A DNA stretch of 64,000 nucleotides from Brachionus koreanus (Eukaryota > Rotifera > Eurotatoria > Ploima > Brachionidae). Below are positions 1-10,827 of the stretch, piece by piece. Below the pieces are notes generated by a model. The model made no database searches. It had not been told where the DNA came from and saw only the letters and a list, made by a program, of their open reading frames with translations. Both the position numbers and the translations under genes were made by a program. The first letter of the stretch is position 1. Every line of letters begins with the position of its first letter. The stretch is taken from NCBI GenBank assembly GCA_016987375.1, contig PJRA01000555.1:900609-964608 (forward strand), in the 5' to 3' direction.

Positions 1-2591
1 ACATAAAAAACAAGAAGAAAAATCAAGCTTTGAGTCACAAATTAGCTGTTTATTTTTTCAATTTAAAAACAGCATCATTTGTTCAAAGCTTAAATTACTG
101 TTGATTAGAAAACATTGAACAACCAGAAATAGACTAGTTCAAATCAAATGTTATTTTTGTTAACTTATCAACCAGTTTTTAACATGCCATATACCACGAA
201 CATCAAAGCTCTATAACTTTGTACTTGCTATTGATTGATTAGCTAGCTAACTTAATGACTACCGTATTTCATCAAATAGAAGTAACCACATAAAGAAAAA
301 AATTGTTAGAATTTGGATCTAAAATTAACCTTTATTTAAGTCACTTTTTTAGACTAAAATATTTTCGAATAGAAGAGACACTTTGATCACCGAACTTTAT
401 TTTATTTGATGAAATACGGTTATAAAATAAATTTGAGGGATTTTCTCATAGACTATCCCTAATGGCTTTGTACCTTCTATTCAGTCTTCATTCAACAAAA
501 ATTTTTTTAAAAAAGAAATTGTTAAAAATACAGTAGAAAAAAATTCCTTCTCTTCTTCCATTGCTCAAGTCTTCTATTAAACCATACTCTTCTAGAAATG
601 CAGGTTGTATAAAGCCTTGCTTCGGAACAACCTTGAGAGTTAATCTCAAAAATTAGTCTTCTAATACTACAATAGAAAAAATGTTCTAATTTTGGTTAGC
701 GTTATTTAAAAATAAAAATTAAATAGCTAGTTAAAAAGACAAAAAATTTTGAATAGAAAATATGCTTAATAAAGTTCAGACTCTTAATTTAATTTATAAA
801 CCTAATTGAACAAGCTGTTTAATCGGTTTTGTTTATACTTAAATCAAATCCAATGATAATGTATTATAAATAGCTTAAGATATATTTTATTTAAAAATTG
901 AAAATAGTATAGAAAATATATTTAAATAAATAAATTATGTAACCTACTGGGTAGAATTGGATAATAAATTAATGTTTTTTTTTGTTCATGCTCAACGATT
1001 AATTGCTTTTATTCAATAAACTATTAATTAAAGCAATTATTTTTCTAAGAAAAAAAATCGATTTTGACTATTGGCCTAAGGAGTTGAATTATAACACTTG
1101 ATAACCTAAAAATTGCTAATCTAATTTGTTGTATCAATTTGTTAATAAAGAAATAAAAAAATAATTTCTAAATGTCAACTTAAATAACATGGGTTTTATA
1201 TTAGAAGAGAACAAAAAAGAAAGTGAAATGCGTTCGGGTGACAATTACGCCAAAGCTGAAAAATTCACTCATTTAGATAAGCTTTAAGCGACAGCAACAA
1301 GCCAAGCTTAAAGTCACACTTGATAAGAAAAACTATATTAAATATTGCTTGGGTTAACGCTTTAAATATTTGTCCTAGAGTAACAAGTCAGTTGCTAATT
1401 GAAATTAAATTTTGCATCTCTTTACTATTCTTATTTTAGTAGACATTTTTTCTTGAGAATTTTTTTAATTATTCTAATTGACTTGCACATTTGATGACCT
1501 TGAAAAAAGCCAAGACAAGTTGATTAATTTGATGCTTTACTTTTTGTTGAAGTATGTGTCAATAATATCTAATTTGGTTTAAATAGCGTCGAGTGATGAC
1601 GATGATAAAAGATACTCAAACTATGAAAATAATTTATTATTATTTAAAAAAGAGAAAAAGAATATTAATAAAAAATCAATAAAAGCATATAGCAGGAAAC
1701 AACCAAAAATGTAAAACGAAGATATTCTCAATTTAGACTGACTTTGGTGATTTTTTTTTTAAATAAACGGTTTATAAAAAAAATATTAAAAATTTTGAGA
1801 TTTTTATTTTTTTTCTAAAAGATTAATAAAAAAATCTATGTTGTCATGGAAAATCTACTTGATTAAAAAAAAAAACTTTAAGTATTAACATTATTAACTA
1901 TGTTTATAGACTTAAATGGTTACAAAAGCCTTAATTGGCTTCAGATTGAATAATAATAGAGCTATTTATTAACTTATCTTTTTGTTGATTTTAAACAATT
2001 AAGATTAGCTTTTAAATGTCGGGTGCTTTTTTCTTATTGATTTAGTGTGTATGTTTTTGTGTGTGCTTACCTATCTCATTTAATGCAGTAATGCAGCATT
2101 TTATTACCCTCCTTGGTTTTCACCCGATTCATTTACATCTCATCTACGTAATTATTTATTGATTTTTTTCTATTCTTTCTATTTATCATTGTATTTGTTC
2201 GCTAATGTTTCTCCCTTTTTTTTTTGTTAAATTTGGATAAATCAATTCCGGCAATTATGTAAAATTTTTTACTATTGAGTAAGTTAATTCACAAATACAT
2301 AAATTTTAGATGAAAGAATACAACTTTGATAAAAAAAAAACTTTTTCCAAACTAATAATTCAAACTAATCTGTTTAAGAATAGATCAATTTTAAAGAAGC
2401 TTTTGAATGAAAATGCAATGCTTAAATTAAGTATGAATGCGTGTGTGCGAGTATATGTGTTTATAGATAATCGAAAATTAACAATTATAAACTTCCTGTT
2501 ATTTTTTTTTTATGGAAAAAAAATAATTTAGCTTGTTGATTGACATTTCTCATCTTCCATAGAAATATTTTGTTTCGTTGGTAAAAAAAAA
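1..2591. other. Intergenic, no gene recognised
   Basis: Very A+T-rich. I see no exon-like coding stretch on either strand; a 73-codon open frame at 2310-2531 is low-complexity and has no family resemblance. The stretch holds an 18-bp inverted repeat (arms 261-278 and 403-420) and a small possible hairpin near 1285-1315 (CTTTAAGC pairing with GCTTAAAG). Confidence 0.5.
261..420. repeat. Inverted-repeat element (possible MITE)
   Basis: ACCGTATTTCATCAAATA at 261-278 is exactly reverse-complemented at 403-420. A 160-bp unit with perfect 18-bp ends looks like a small non-autonomous DNA element. No clear target-site duplication is visible, so the class is open. Confidence 0.5.
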
Positions 2592-2663
2592 GGGCCTGAC
2601 CGGGGATCGAACCCGGAGCCTCTCGCACCCAAAGCGAGAATCATACCACTAGACCATCAGGCC
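2592..2663 (-). tRNA. tRNA-Pro (anticodon TGG)
   Basis: A 72-nt cloverleaf read on the minus strand: acceptor GGCCTGA pairs with TCAGGCC, anticodon stem CTCGC/GCGAG encloses the TTTGGGT loop with TGG, and the T-arm CCGGG/CCCGG carries GTTCGAT. The internal A box (TGGTCTAGTGG) and B box (GGTTCGATCCC) are intact. A run of T residues directly follows the 3' end (A-run at 2583-2591 on the plus strand), which suits Pol III termination. No intron. It stands head-to-head with the defective copy at 2884-2950. Confidence 0.95.
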
Positions 2664-2883
2664 GTGTTAATTTTAAACCAAAAAAATTTTCTCATATAAA
2701 AAAAAATTATATTTTTCTTCTCTAGTTTAAATCAATTAAATAAATTAAAATTTTTCATGCAGAAAAATTTCCAATAATCAAATGCTTGGTTGCTTGCTAA
2801 CTAATAAACTTCGAAAAAAAAATTTTTTTTTATTAAAATTGCTATTGCATTTATTTTGTATTTGTTAGAATTAAGATTGACAA

Positions 2884-2950
2884 GGCCTGATGGTCTAGTG
2901 GTTCTCGCTTTGGGTGCGAGAGGCTCCGGGTTCGATCCCCGGTCAGGCCC
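2884..2950 (+). pseudogene. tRNA-Pro(TGG) copy with D-arm deletion
   Basis: Identical to the three intact copies except for loss of five bases (ATGAT, the end of the D-loop plus the 3' side of the D-stem), giving 67 nt. Acceptor, anticodon and T arms are unchanged, and a T-run follows at once. The A box is shortened at its 3' edge. Without the 3' D-stem the D-arm cannot form, so this is probably a pseudogene, although it could still be transcribed or derive from an assembly error. Confidence 0.85.
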
Positions 2951-3214
2951 TTTTTTATTTTTCCAATTTTTGCTTGAAAATAAAATTAAAAAAACCTACT
3001 GAAAATGTAAGGAAGGCTTATTTGGAAACCAAAACGATTTATTTTTCAATTATGAAAAAAAAATAAATTATTTAAAAATAGCAATCATTCCAAAAAGAGA
3101 AAAATCATTGAAATTTAATAAATTTTAAAAATTTATTAAGCACCTTGATTAAATAAAAATTATAAATTGATTGTTTAAAAAGTATGTACACACAATTAAG
3201 AGCTTGAGTAAATA

Positions 3215-3484
3215 CTATATGCCGATTAGCTTGCTTACACTTTCATATTTCCAATTGTCTTCTTCGATTTCATTCAACAACAGCCTAAGCTTGTCCATTC
3301 GGTCCTTATGAGCTTCTTTGACCGATATGGAATGCTCATTTTCAGCATGTACATTTGCCAATGCTTTTTCGGCAATATCCAATTTTGACAACAAGCTATT
3401 AGCTAAAACAATCGAATGCTCATCAGTAGATACACTACCCGGTGTTTGAAATAAAGCTTTACGTGAATTATTAATTCTAGCCAT
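3215..3484 (-). CDS. ANAPC16: Anaphase-promoting complex subunit 16
   Basis: An 89-residue intronless protein. Two blocks fit the small APC/C subunit APC16 as I remember it: an N-terminal RKALF motif at about residues 9-13, and a C-terminal helix of the form RM-KL-x2-L-x3-E-x-D-x-W followed by KLIGI. Human APC16 is about 110 residues, so the length is reasonable. APC16 is a structural subunit of the APC/C ubiquitin ligase that drives exit from mitosis. The first ATG of the frame is used; the protein ends four residues after the conserved W-Y/F helix region. The gene lies tail-side of CLP1 on the same strand, about 400 bp downstream of it. The assignment rests on short motifs and should be treated as good but not certain. 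Confidence 0.7.
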   Translation of the reverse strand: MARINNSRKALFQTPGSVSTDEHSIVLANSLLSKLDIAEKALANVHAENEHSISVKEAHKDRMDKLRLLLNEIEEDNWKYESVSKLIGI

Positions 3485-3880
3485 TTCTTTTAATAAATTA
3501 TTTTATTCTATTTTCAGCATAAAAAATACCGCTTTGAAAATAAATACAAATCGAAGAAAAAATTTTCTTTCTTGATAAATTTTGTTATTGCTTTGATTGA
3601 TTTTAAAATAAAAATAAAAATGAAAATTAAAAATTTTACTAATATTTATTTTAATTCTTTCACAAAAAAAAATTTTTTTCGTTTTGTATTTATTTTCGCA
3701 TCGGTCAAAAATAAAAAATTCAAAAACTCAAACAAATAGAAATCATTCCATTTTGATAAATGAGATTAAAAATATAAGATTTTTTTTTTAAGCTTATTTA
3801 TTTGAATTAAAAAAAATATTTTAAAATTATTTTATATCACAGAAAAAAAAGATCAATTATTTTTTATTTTAAATAACTGT
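3485..3880. other. Intergenic between ANAPC16 and CLP1
   Basis: About 400 bp, almost entirely A and T runs. It should contain the CLP1 3' UTR and the ANAPC16 promoter; I recognise no discrete element. Confidence 0.4.
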
Positions 3881-5453
3881 CTATTTGAGATCAACAAATT
3901 GAATTTCACTTGCTAACAAGATGTTATTTGGTAGAGGCTTAGGCTGAGGCGATAGAACTGTAAAAGTTCCTTTTTCCTGATCTACTTTGGTTCTTTGAAA
4001 AAAAAAACAACTCAATTTTGGTTGTCATGGCAACAGTGAAAAAAAAAAACTTACACAACCAAAAATCCGGCCACATTAGTCTCGATTATATTCGAAGTGT
4101 CCGTGTCATCCTCGGCATAACTTACTGCTAGCAAATGATTCACCAAATTAGAAGCTTAAATAGAAAATTTACTAAAAATTTAAACAATTCAAATCTAATT
4201 TTGTACATACATGGGGTAGTGGCAAAAATTTTAGTCGAATTATCCTCCATTTTCATGCCCATAGGTAATAAATGATCAGGTAATTGAGGTGTTCCTATCT
4301 TGAATATTTTAACTTCGTTAAATCCAATTTCAATGCTATGAGGATACAATGGCTTTTGAGCAGTTCCGTAAAAATATTCACTAATTTTTAAATTTTTGCT
4401 TTGAGTTTTTACATCATGAGATTTTTGTACAACACCACCTGACTTTGGCAATGATAAAACTTTAATATAATCAGGCAAGTCTCTTTTAAGCTCGATTCTG
4501 AGTCTTTCTTGGTCAATAACCAAAATAACACTCACTTCAAATTCGTTTGCTGCATGAAAAATACTTTTTAGTCCTTCGTCTTTAATCCATCCGGACGTGT
4601 TTATTATAACACCACTGTACAAACTATTTATTATTTGTTCGGAGCGCAAGCTAATTGCGTCACGAAGAGATGTGATTAATCTTCGATATAGTACCGGGTT
4701 GTCACTGGGACTTTTGTAGCCAAAGTTGTAAGTTATTTGAGACTCGGTACTGAAGCCTTCGTCAACCAAAGCGGTTCTTTCGACGACCAGAGCACTTAGT
4801 GTTCCAGGTAGAGATATGGAGTTTTGGTTTACGTCAAGATCGACAAATATGGGAAAATGGCCGGATCTTACGCTCCAATTGAGAAGCATTCGACATAGAG
4901 TTGTTTTGCCGACATCGTCCGGACCAACTACCATCACTCTTGGACCGGCTGTTTTGCTCTCCTCGGCTTTTATTCTAAGCTGCTGGAGAGCTGTGTGTAT
5001 ATTGACATAGTAGACCATTGGTGTCTCTTTGGCAATATAGCCATCTTCTAAATTTCCTGTCATTTTAATTGGTGTTAAGGATAATAGAATTTATTTTAGA
5101 AAATAAAAAAAAAAATTTTTCTAAAAGGATATTGTAAGTGTACAGCCGTGCCAGCTAAAAACTGCAAATTTACCACCATTTTGAAATGTGTACTCTTTGT
5201 TTTTAGACAATTCAGTGCCGAATATTTCGGCAAAGCCGGATTTTAACTAAATTGAAAATAAACAGCTAAATTAAATTTTGTTTTTAAATGATTTTTATTA
5301 CCTGGATGGTGCACTTGGACGCTGTTTCGATTCGAAGCTCACTCAAAGGATCAAGAGTAAAATCTTGCTGATAATTTTTGTGTACTTGTTTAAAATTTAA
5401 TTTATTACATGTTTTAGATAGCCTACCGTTCTGGGCTTTTCAGATTTATCCAT
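3881..5453 (-). CDS. CLP1: Polynucleotide 5'-hydroxyl kinase / cleavage factor Clp1
   Basis: Six exons (minus strand, 5' to 3'): 5453-5427, 5367-5302, 5246-5133, 5063-4211, 4154-4055, 3992-3881, joining in frame to 423 residues (human about 425). The N-terminal domain contains AEIFGTEL and WHGC; the P-loop is GPDDVGKTT, followed by INTSGW and the DQERL segment; the C-terminal domain ends in IQFVDLK. CLP1 phosphorylates RNA 5'-OH ends, acts in mRNA 3' cleavage factor II and partners the tRNA splicing endonuclease. All introns are GT-AG except intron 3 (5132-5064), which starts ATATCCTT and carries a TCCTTAAC branch motif, features of a U12-type intron. The first exon codes only nine residues before a 59-bp intron. 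An isolated reading of the large exon would start falsely at Met 5063. Confidence 0.93.
5064..5132 (-). other. Putative U12-type (minor spliceosome) intron in CLP1
   Basis: The 69-nt intron begins ATATCCTT (5132-5125), the U12 donor consensus. It contains ATCCTTAAC (5082-5074), which matches the U12 branch-site consensus, with the branch adenosine 11 or 12 nt before the intron end. No GT donor lets exons 3 and 4 join in frame. Ending at 5064 (terminal dinucleotide AA) keeps frame and leaves exactly the residue count expected between the WHGC and YIAK motifs. Confidence 0.75.
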
Positions 5454-6065
5454 TTTTTTTCTTCAAGTCTCTTCTAGAAATAATTTTTAATATATTCAAA
5501 ATATTATTCTATGTATTCATTTGATAATTTTACATTATTAAATTAACTTTTGAATTTAGAGATATTTTATTTATTTGAAAAGGAAAAAAAATCGTTAAAT
5601 CAATCAGATATGTCTAAATTAAATTTTTTCCTTTTTAAAATTTAAAAAAAATCATTGCCTTTAATTTTATTAAAAATGATGAAATTAAAATATTTTTTGT
5701 TGATAAAAAAAAAAAAATTTACCAAAAAATTTTGCAATTCTAATTCTAAACGAAGTAAAAAAAATTATTTGATAATAAATTATTTTTTGACGAGTTGACC
5801 TAAGCTAATGTATATTAAGTTTACATGGCTCTCAGTCTTAGGCCATCCATCAAATAAAGAAAAGAAAAATCTGAAACAAAACTTTTTTAGGTTAATTAAA
5901 AAAACAAATTTTCAAGTTTTTACCCAAATTTTATTCGAATAACCACAAAAAAAAAACACTTTTTTTATTATTCGACATCAATTTGATTAAAATGACAATA
6001 AAAATAAAAAAAAAAATCTTTTTTTTTCTTGTGACACTAAATTTTTTGATTTTTTCCAAATTTAT
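5454..6065. other. Intergenic upstream of CLP1
   Basis: About 600 bp of A+T-rich DNA. It should hold the CLP1 promoter. No exon, RNA gene or repeat was recognised. Confidence 0.4.
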
Positions 6066-6323
6066 TTAGATTAAGCCTAAAGACTCTTGTTCGACCGAAT
6101 GACTTGAATGTTCATTATCAGATACGTAAATTTTGCCACTTGTCTCACCGTTTTTTAAATAAAAAAAAGGGTTTTTTTTTTTTCTATGTTTGCATTTGTA
6201 AACATGTTTATCGCTATTGGCAAGTCTATTTGTTGTGTGAAAACTCTTGTTTTTTGGTAATGCTTCAGCGTCTTGAGCTGTATTTTTAAATTGGTTTTCT
6301 AAAATGCTTACTGAACTAGACAT
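6066..6323 (-). CDS. Hypothetical small protein
   Basis: An 85-codon frame with a balanced N-terminal half (MSSSVSILENQFKN), a Lys/His/Arg-rich middle and an acidic, serine-rich tail. No family is recognised and no signal peptide or membrane segment is seen. Composition is less A/T-biased than the surroundings, which slightly favours real coding. It may equally be a chance frame. Confidence 0.3.
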   Translation of the reverse strand: MSSSVSILENQFKNTAQDAEALPKNKSFHTTNRLANSDKHVYKCKHRKKKNPFFYLKNGETSGKIYVSDNEHSSHSVEQESLGLI

Positions 6324-7221
6324 TTTTTTTAATTTTCCATTGTTTTTTTGAGAAAAAGTTGCTTTTATATATTTCCAAAATTACATTTATTAAAGAAAAT
6401 TCAATTCTTAAGTGTCAAAAATAAAAAAAGTATGTACTTAGAATTCAATTTTTAACAAAAAGTGAAGTTTTAATCAAATAATAATAAATAAATAAATAAA
6501 AACTAGTGTTTTTTCTTTTTTTTCATTTGGTGTTAATTAATTATTTTATGTATAATCTTAATAATTATTTGATATTTGGGGTAAAAATTAAAATTTTGGG
6601 AAATTCTATTTAAGTTTTATGGCATCGTTTTTAACACTAGAAGCACCAAGCATTTTTTCACGTTTTTTCAATTCATAAATATTTTATAAAAAAACTAAAA
6701 TAATTTTATAAAGTATTATTATTTTTTAAAGAAAATTTTAAAATCTACATAATTCAAAAAAGATATATTTATTTGAAAAATCCATTCAAAAGATATGAGG
6801 ATTTAAAAAGTGCTTCTAGTGTTAATAGCCTATTATTTTTTTTCAAGTTTGCTTTAAAAATACATGTATTTTATTCATTGTTCGAAAGCTTATTTGAAAG
6901 AACTTTGTAATGTACTTTTTTATGTCCAATTTAGAAGAAGACAAAAATTTTTTTAAAAAAAAGAAAAGTTTTCTACCTTTGATATATTTGTTCACTTTAT
7001 TCTGTACATTCCCAATTTATTTGCTTTTGAAAATGAAAAAAAATTACATAACACTTATTATAAATTCATTAGGTTTAGTGAATAAAATGTGTTATTAAGA
7101 AATTGCTTTGAAATCCTTGATCATTAAAAAATTTTCGTTTTTTATAATTTAATTTATCTTTCTTTCGAAGTCTAAATAAAGAAAATATAAAATTTATTTA
7201 TGTTTATCTAAACTTGAAAAG
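6324..7221. other. Intergenic containing a MITE
   Basis: Non-coding A+T-rich stretch between the small hypothetical frame and the ABHD4-like gene. Apart from the TTAA-flanked element at 6631-6825 nothing is recognised; a 62-codon frame at 6910-7098 looks like chance. Confidence 0.4.
6631..6825. mobile_element. TTAA-flanked MITE (piggyBac-type)
   Basis: CACTAGAAGCAC at 6635-6646 is perfectly reverse-complemented at 6810-6821, and both ends are bordered by TTAA (6631-6634 and 6822-6825). TTAA duplication is the hallmark of the piggyBac superfamily. The 187-bp interior is A+T-rich with no coding capacity, so this is a non-autonomous copy. Confidence 0.75.
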
Positions 7222-8590
7222 ATGACAGATAGCCTATTTAAAGCAGCAGAGAGTGATCCAAAATTGGCCAGAATAGAAACATTTCCGATTGAATTTACCA
7301 TTGATACCACAAATGATCCAATAGGTAGCACAGAACCCGAGGCCGAACAAGCCTCGGCCGAGATCTTGTCCGTCACAACCTCTACCGACACAGCATCACA
7401 AAGTCTAGTAATATCAACGTAAATAAAATAAGCTTTTTTCCTAAAAAAATCTAATAAAATCTTATAAAATTAAAAGTTTTTATAAATTATGGAATCCATG
7501 GAATTGGTTCATACCAAGTTTAGATCAAATAGAAACCATAGAGACAAATATGTTTAGATGTGTAAAAACACAAATGGATCGCTACTTTGTCAGCATACGC
7601 AATAACAGCTTAAAAATTTGGACAATAAGTGCCAATACTGAGTCAAAGAATATACCCATTGTACTAGTTCATGGTTTTTGTGGCGGCATTGCCATGTGGA
7701 TACCGAACATAGACTTCTTAAGCGAATCAAGACCTCTATATGCTTTTGATTTGCTCGGCTTTGGTCGAAGTTCAAGGCCAAATTTTAGCTCTGATCCAAT
7801 TGTGGCCGAAACTCAATTTGTCGAATCAATCGAAGATTGGCGCAAAGAAATGAAAATTGAGCAATTTATTTTGTTAGGACATAGCTTTGGCGGTTATTTG
7901 TCAACAGCCTATTCGATAAAGTATCCACAACGAGTGCGAGCTTTGATTTTGGCTGATCCGTGGGGATTTCCAACCAAGCCGGAGAATAGATCTGACGTTA
8001 GAATGCCCATGTGGATAAGAGCCGTTGCCAAAGTAAGTCAACATTTTGGCCCGCTATCTTTGCTTAGAGTAACCGGAACTTTTGGTGTTAGAGTGCTGAA
8101 ACGTTTGAGGCCTGATTTTAGGAGAAAATATCTAAATTTGTTAGACGATCCGGATCACATATATGACTATATTTACCATGCCAATAGAGCTCATCCAAGT
8201 GGAGAAGCTGGTTTCAGAGCTATTGCTGAATATTTTGGTTATGCAAAAAATCCTATGATTCACAGAATTGATAAAGTTAGTGACAATATTCCAATTTGGT
8301 TCATTTATGGAAGCCGATCTTGGATAGACAGCGAGTCTGGTGTTGCTTCAATTAGTCTAAGACAAAATTCGGTCTCTACTACAGTAAAGGTTATACAAAA
8401 ATTTATTTAGAATTAATTAAACTAAAATAATTTAAATTGATTTAAATTAAAGTTGATAACAGGTGCTGGTCATCATGTGTATGCCGATAAGCCCAATGAA
8501 TTTAATGAATATGTCAAGTATATATTTGAGTTAATTGAAGAGTATGATTTGAGGGAAGAGGGCTCTGACGCCGTACAAATTGAACACTAG
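7222..8590 (+). CDS. ABHD4: ABHD4/5-family alpha/beta hydrolase
   Basis: Exons 7222-7418, 7477-8389 and 8453-8590 join (phase 2, then phase 0) to 415 residues. The body carries HGFCGG (about 131), the family-specific FDLLGFGRSSRP block, the nucleophile elbow GHSFGG (Ser about 202), DPWGFP, RPDFRRKY and, in exon 3, the catalytic-His motif HHVYAD. The elbow keeps serine as in ABHD4, an N-acylphosphatidylethanolamine lipase, whereas ABHD5/CGI-58 has lost it. I therefore favour a catalytically active lipase, though an ancestral ABHD4/5 is possible. The protein is about 70 residues longer than human ABHD4; exon 1 codes a Thr/Ser/Glu-rich extension without the usual WLPTW motif. Candidate poly(A) signal AATAAA at 8760-8765. 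Confidence 0.9.
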
Positions 8591-8973
8591 ACTTTTTTCA
8601 GAGATTAGCTTTTTCTTCTTTATTTTTATAGTATTACCGGTGTTTTTATTTTTAGAATTAAATTGTTTATATCACTTGAGTTTAAGTCACTTTGATTGGC
8701 CTTCAACGTGACTTTTATGGCTATTTTTCTATTCATTCATTCAAATTTTATCTATTATAAATAAAGAATATTTTATAGTTATTTAATTATAAGAAAATTT
8801 TATTTATTTTTATAATAAAATATTTTCTGATAAAGTTGCGCTTATCGTTTTAATAAATTCAAATTGATTATTGACTACTATGCAACAACAAAAGTACAAT
8901 TTTTTGTTTCTATATAAGAATGCTAAAATACAAATGCCTTATTGATTAAATAAAATTATTATTTTTAAAAAAA
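8591..8973. other. Intergenic / ABHD4 3' UTR
   Basis: A+T-rich, with the ABHD4 poly(A) signal AATAAA at 8760-8765. Nothing else is recognised up to the tRNA. Confidence 0.45.
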
Positions 8974-9045
8974 GGGCCTGACCGGGGATCGAACCCGGAG
9001 CCTCTCGCACCCAAAGCGAGAATCATACCACTAGACCATCAGGCC
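8974..9045 (-). tRNA. tRNA-Pro (anticodon TGG)
   Basis: 72 nt, identical to the copy at 2592-2663, with intact cloverleaf, A and B boxes and a following T-run (A-run 8966-8973 on plus). It is head-to-head with the copy at 9254-9325, 208 bp apart. Confidence 0.95.
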
Positions 9046-9253
9046 TTGCTTTTAATTTCTAATAATTTCTATATAATTTTGATGAAAATTCTAAAATAAT
9101 TTTTTTTTTTTAAATTAACTACTGAATGAGCGATCAAGCATTTGAATTATTTTCCATAAAAAAAATTATCATAATTTTCTTTGTCGATCAAAAAAGAGAT
9201 TAAAACTATTTCAAAATGTATATGAGAAAATTTATTTGGTTTAAGATTGACAA

Positions 9254-9325
9254 GGCCTGATGGTCTAGTGGTATGATTCTCGCTTTGGGTGCGAGAGGCT
9301 CCGGGTTCGATCCCCGGTCAGGCCC
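9254..9325 (+). tRNA. tRNA-Pro (anticodon TGG)
   Basis: 72 nt, complete D-arm (GTATGATTC present), followed by a T-run. The 5' flank TTAAGATTGACAA is the same as before the truncated copy at 2884. The DNA further upstream (9221-9250) instead matches, in reverse complement, the flank of the minus-strand copy at 2592-2663. Confidence 0.95.
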
Positions 9326-9379
9326 TTTTTTATTTTAATTTTTTAGCTTGTCAACAAATAAAAGCCTTTTATTTAGAAA

Positions 9380-10519
9380 ATGATAGTTAAAAGATATTTT
9401 AGTAGATCGATTTTATTATTTAAAAAAACGCTTTCATCTAATCCAATTTTGCCAAAAAAAATAAAAAAAGACACTCTATCCATAGTAATAAAATTTTTAT
9501 TTAAAATAAAATTTTGAATTTTTTACTATTTTGAAAAGTCACAATTTTTTATTGATCACAAGAAAACAAGAGTTAAAGCCGGTAATGGAGGAGATGGTTT
9601 AGTCTCATTTATGCATTTGAAAGGAAACGAATTTGCAGGACCGGACGGTGGTGATGGTGGAAATGGGGCTCACGTCATTTTTAAAGTAGAGCCTGGTCTT
9701 AAATCATTGAATAAGATTCAAAGCATGTACCAAGCTGAAAATGGCGAAGAAGGTCGTTCGTTTCATATGAAAGGAAAAAGTGGCAAACATTTGATTGTCA
9801 AAGTTCCCAATGGTACCATTTTCAAAACAGAAAATGGCGAGTTTATTGAAGAACTAAATGAAAAAAAGCCGATGTTTGTGGCTGCTAGAGGTGGTGCGGG
9901 AGGAAAAGGCAATCATTACTATTTGTCAAACGATAACAAGCGTCCAGTTCAATTCGAGCCTGGACACAATGGCGAACAGTTTGTTTTTGACTTGGAGCTT
10001 AAACTGATAGCTGATGCAGCATTTATTGGCTATCCAAATGCCGGTAAATCTTCTTTGCTAAATGCGCTTACTAGAGCCAGGGCCAAAGTTGGCGACTATT
10101 CGTTCACTACTTTGCATCCACATGTAGGTGTAGTTGAATATGAAGACTTTGAGCAAATATCAATTGCCGACTTGCCTGGCATTTTGCCTGATTTGACCCG
10201 AGGTCTAGGCACCAAGTATTTGCATCATTTGGAAAAGTGTAAAATTTTGATATTTGTCATTGATTTATGCGATAATCCGTGCCAACAATTCAAAGACATG
10301 ACCACTGTTCTTCAAATATTCGACTCTAGTCTGTTGAACAAAAAGCCTAAAATTGTTATCGCACATAAAATAGACAAAGAAGAATCTAAAAATAATTTTG
10401 AAAAATTTAAGCAAAAAATTCAGCTGCCAATTGTGCCCATGTCGGCCGAGAAAAAAATAAATTTATCTAAATTTTTAAAAATTTTACGCCATGTCTATGA
10501 TAATTGTGAGAATGATTAG
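9380..10519 (+). CDS. MTG2: Mitochondrial ribosome-associated Obg GTPase
   Basis: Exons 9380-9484 and 9539-10519 with a 54-bp GT-AG intron give 361 residues. Exon 1 codes a 35-residue Arg/Lys/Ser-rich, acid-poor start that looks like a mitochondrial presequence. The Obg glycine-rich fold follows (GPDGGDGGNG, then RGGAGGKGN). The G domain has the G1 loop GYPNAGKS (about 199-206), the switch segment YSFTTLHPH, G3 DLPG and HKID in the place of NKxD. MTG2/GTPBP5 matures the mitochondrial large ribosomal subunit. The His in the G4 motif (HKID) is a mild deviation. Candidate poly(A) signal AATAAA at 10572-10577. It begins only 55 bp after a tRNA gene. Confidence 0.9.
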
Positions 10520-10827
10520 AATCTTTGTTTATTTATTATGTCCTTAAAAGAAAAATAAGAAAAATTAAACTAATAAAGTGTTAAATTAAAATGTGTATTT
10601 TAAAAGAACATTTTTTATTTTTTTCAAAGTCAAATATTCCAATTAATGGACAATCCAATCCAGTTAGGAATTTTAATCAAACATTTTTATTGTAACAAAC
10701 TGATTAAAAATATTGGTATAAATTCTAAAAATTCATTGCCAAAAAAAAATTATAATTATCTTCTCAATAAAAAAAAAAATATATAAAAAAATTAATAAAT
10801 AAATAAACAACTATTATACAAAAAAAA

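Noticed and set aside
2310..2531. 73-codon open frame
   Set aside because: Lys/Phe/Asn-rich translation of A+T-rich DNA, no start context, no family resemblance.
4816..5010. Plus-strand frame across CLP1
   Set aside because: Antisense shadow of the well-supported CLP1 exon 4.
5132..5150. GT donor at the TGT codon of CLP1 exon 3
   Set aside because: It gives a stop codon or a frame break with every acceptor available before the conserved YIAK block.
6910..7098. 62-codon frame between the MITE and ABHD4
   Set aside because: Low complexity, mostly Leu/Phe/Lys from A+T-rich DNA.
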